Source: an uncultured Prevotellaceae bacterium
GTDB lineage: Bacteria; Bacteroidota; Bacteroidia; Bacteroidales; Muribaculaceae
NCBI GenBank assembly: GCA_937904375.1
Contig: CALDIG010000176.1
Coordinates: 1-6,296 of the forward strand
Length of the DNA: 6,296 nucleotides
Reading direction: 5' to 3'
This document shows, in pieces, positions 4,784-6,296 of the stretch. Numbering within the stretch: position 1 is the stretch's first letter; each line of letters starts with the position of its first letter. The notes beneath the pieces were generated by a model, which was not told the DNA's origin, searched no databases, and was given only the letters and a program-made list of their open reading frames with translations. The position numbers and the translations under genes were made by a program.

Positions 4784-6217
4784 CTATTGTTTTTTGGTAT
4801 AAACTCCCTTGATGAAATCGAGTATGAGACCTCGGGTAGTCGAGGAAATCTCGCCTTGGGTGGCGTAGTTGAGGCTCTCGAGCTTGGAGGCGCACTTTTG
4901 GAACATGTGGTTGTGTTCGGGCAGGAGTTCGCACCTCACGTTCTTGACACTTGCCTTGAGGGCGTTGAAGGACGTCTCGGCATCGACTTGGAAGTCCCAC
5001 TCGCCGCCCAGGGCCAGCACTTGGCAGTTGATTTTCTCGAGGTAGGCCTTGGGGTCGAGACGCACGAAGGTCATATACCATGGCGTGGTCATCAGTGCCA
5101 CGCTTTGCTCTATAAGCTCGGGAGTGTAGCGTTGCAGGGTTGAGGCAGCGAAACGCTTACGCAATGACTCTTGCAACTCGGTAGTGTCGGCAATGTTGAC
5201 AATATCGTCGAAGATGGCCTCAATCTCTTCTACTTGCGACTGAGTGTAGGGCATGCCCACCATGTCGAGCATCGAGAGATTCTGCTTCACCATCACGTCG
5301 CGGCCTTTCACAGCTGGTCCGGCAAGCGACACTACAAATGCCACGCGCGGGTCGCTGGCGGCGTTGATAAATGCTATTTGTCCGCCCTCGCTGTGGCCTA
5401 TGTAGCCAACTCGTGAGTGGTTGATGCCCTCATAGTCCATGAGGAAGTCGAAAGCCGCTTGGGCATCACGGGCGAAGTCGAAGGTCGTCTCGTTGCCCTT
5501 CAATGGGCTTGACTCTCCCGCACCTCGGTCATCGTAGCACAGCACTGCCACGCCACGGCATAGCAAGTAGGAGGCAATTGATTCATAAGGCTTGGTTCCA
5601 AACATGGCTCCGTCACGGTCTTGTGTGCCGCTTCCCGAGACGAGGACTGCCGCTGGAAGTCCGTTTTCTCCGCACCCCGAGGGCATATATAGCGTTCCGG
5701 CGAGTGTCACATCGTCATGACCGAACTTCACCTCTTGAAAGTTAAAACTGCCTTTCCATTCTTTTTCAACAGGTATTAAAATCGTGGAGTCTTGATTGGG
5801 TTGATCCAGTTTTTTAGGTTTTAGCGGCTTGATATATTGCACCACTTCACCGGTGTCATAGTCTTTGCACAAGAGTTTCAACGGATGCTCTTTGCCATTT
5901 TGCGAGAAGGTGCCGTCAATGCAGTTTGAGTCTATGACCTTGCCGGTGAAGCATGCATTCATCGACGGAATCTTAATCTCTACTTGATAATAACCTGGTA
6001 GTCTAGATGCTTCGCAGGGGATGTTTGTGCCTTCCCCGTTGATGGCACAGATATATGCATCAAGCGATCCATCGCGCGTCTCGCCGATGTTAAACTTCAA
6101 GGTTTGCTGTGTCTTTCCCATTTGCACCGTGCCTTCCCATCTTGCCGAGAGCCAGAACGCCTTGGCGGCAAAGGTCACACACAAGAGCATAAAAACTAGT
6201 GATATGGTCTTTTTCAT
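4784..6217 (-). CDS. Secreted alpha/beta hydrolase (esterase or peptidase type)
   Basis: This encodes 477 residues. A signal peptide occupies residues 1-20 (Lys2, Lys3, hydrophobic core 4-17, Ala-Lys-Ala cleavage site), so the protein acts in the periplasm or outside. Residues about 25-120 form a beta-rich accessory domain beginning with WEGTVQMG, of the kind seen in front of many Bacteroidota hydrolases; a linker rich in Pro and Lys follows at about 128-150. The alpha/beta hydrolase domain spans about 155-475. It has an oxyanion-hole region GSGTQDRDG (195-203), the motif YDDRGAGES (228-236), the nucleophile elbow GHSEGG with Ser276, the probable acid Asp408 in GEWDFQV, and the probable catalytic His437 in EHNHMF. 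A helical lid-like insert lies at about 304-390. The catalytic triad is complete. The likely reaction is hydrolysis of an ester (for example an acylated sugar) or a peptide bond; the sequence does not decide. The gene appears monocistronic, with a terminator nine bases after the stop. No clear promoter is seen upstream. Confidence 0.92.
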   Translation of the reverse strand: MKKTISLVFMLLCVTFAAKAFWLSARWEGTVQMGKTQQTLKFNIGETRDGSLDAYICAINGEGTNIPCEASRLPGYYQVEIKIPSMNACFTGKVIDSNCIDGTFSQNGKEHPLKLLCKDYDTGEVVQYIKPLKPKKLDQPNQDSTILIPVEKEWKGSFNFQEVKFGHDDVTLAGTLYMPSGCGENGLPAAVLVSGSGTQDRDGAMFGTKPYESIASYLLCRGVAVLCYDDRGAGESSPLKGNETTFDFARDAQAAFDFLMDYEGINHSRVGYIGHSEGGQIAFINAASDPRVAFVVSLAGPAVKGRDVMVKQNLSMLDMVGMPYTQSQVEEIEAIFDDIVNIADTTELQESLRKRFAASTLQRYTPELIEQSVALMTTPWYMTFVRLDPKAYLEKINCQVLALGGEWDFQVDAETSFNALKASVKNVRCELLPEHNHMFQKCASKLESLNYATQGEISSTTRGLILDFIKGVYTKKQ

Positions 6218-6248
6218 TTTCTTATGATTTTTATTGTTATTATTGAGT

Positions 6249-6272
6249 CCACTTTAAAAAGTGGCATTTTTT
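6249..6272 (+). terminator. Terminator-like hairpin in the hydrolase 5' flank
   Basis: CCACTT (6249-6254) and AAGTGG (6259-6264) form a perfect stem, followed on the plus strand by CATTTTTT (6265-6272), the shape of an intrinsic terminator. No plus-strand gene ends here; the nearest gene is the divergently read hydrolase whose ATG is at 6217. It might end an antisense transcript or be a dyad operator or leader hairpin for the hydrolase gene, about 32 bases before its start. Confidence 0.4.
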
Positions 6273-6296
6273 GAAGATATTGTTATTCGGATGGCT

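Noticed and set aside
4763..5745. Plus-strand open frames opposite the alpha/beta hydrolase gene
   Set aside because: They are antisense to a gene with a complete signal peptide and catalytic triad; their translations show no domain-like pattern.
1..6296. CRISPR array, insertion sequence or prophage
   Set aside because: No spaced direct repeats of CRISPR length, no transposase or integrase reading frame, and no flanking inverted repeats of insertion-sequence size were seen.

Overview
The window looks like a chromosomal segment from a member of the Bacteroidota, most likely the order Bacteroidales. Three things point there. Promoters carry the -7 element TAnnTTTG, and one also has a -33 TTTG. 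The gene trio for L28, L33 and a ~50-residue DUF4295 protein is characteristic of the phylum. Start codons generally lack strong Shine-Dalgarno sequences. The family-level placement (for example Muribaculaceae or Prevotellaceae) is not settled by what can be seen here.

Layout: a GC-rich left edge (1-62) ends in a terminator-like hairpin, presumably closing a gene outside the window. Three plus-strand genes follow. These are a secreted protein of unknown function (120-1457), a membrane sensor histidine kinase without a HAMP domain or neighbouring response regulator (1547-2749), and a tRNase Z-like metallo-beta-lactamase-fold hydrolase (start most likely 2773, end 3585). The kinase has its own -7 element, preceded by a heptamer tandem repeat and followed by a perfect dyad. 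The kinase and hydrolase are spaced as one operon.

These genes converge on a minus-strand ribosomal-protein operon, rpmB-rpmG-DUF4295 (4351 down to 3735), which ends in a clear intrinsic terminator at 3641-3680. Upstream of rpmB is one of the best promoters I can see, TTTG-N20-TACCTTTG at 4652-4683. It lies about 290 bases from the rpmB start, so the operon should have a long leader with hairpins and several short reading frames, including a 30-codon one. This leader is the most interesting unexplained element of the window.

Further right on the minus strand is a secreted alpha/beta hydrolase with an N-terminal beta-rich domain (6217 down to 4784), closed by a long hairpin terminator at 4734-4775. 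A plus-strand terminator-like hairpin lies in its 5' flank (6249-6272) with no plus-strand gene in the window to explain it.

The genes do not form one obvious pathway. The ribosomal operon is housekeeping; the kinase/hydrolase pair may be functionally linked; the two secreted proteins stand alone. I found no tRNA or rRNA gene, CRISPR array, transposase or phage gene. The best candidate for something undescribed is the rpmB leader.
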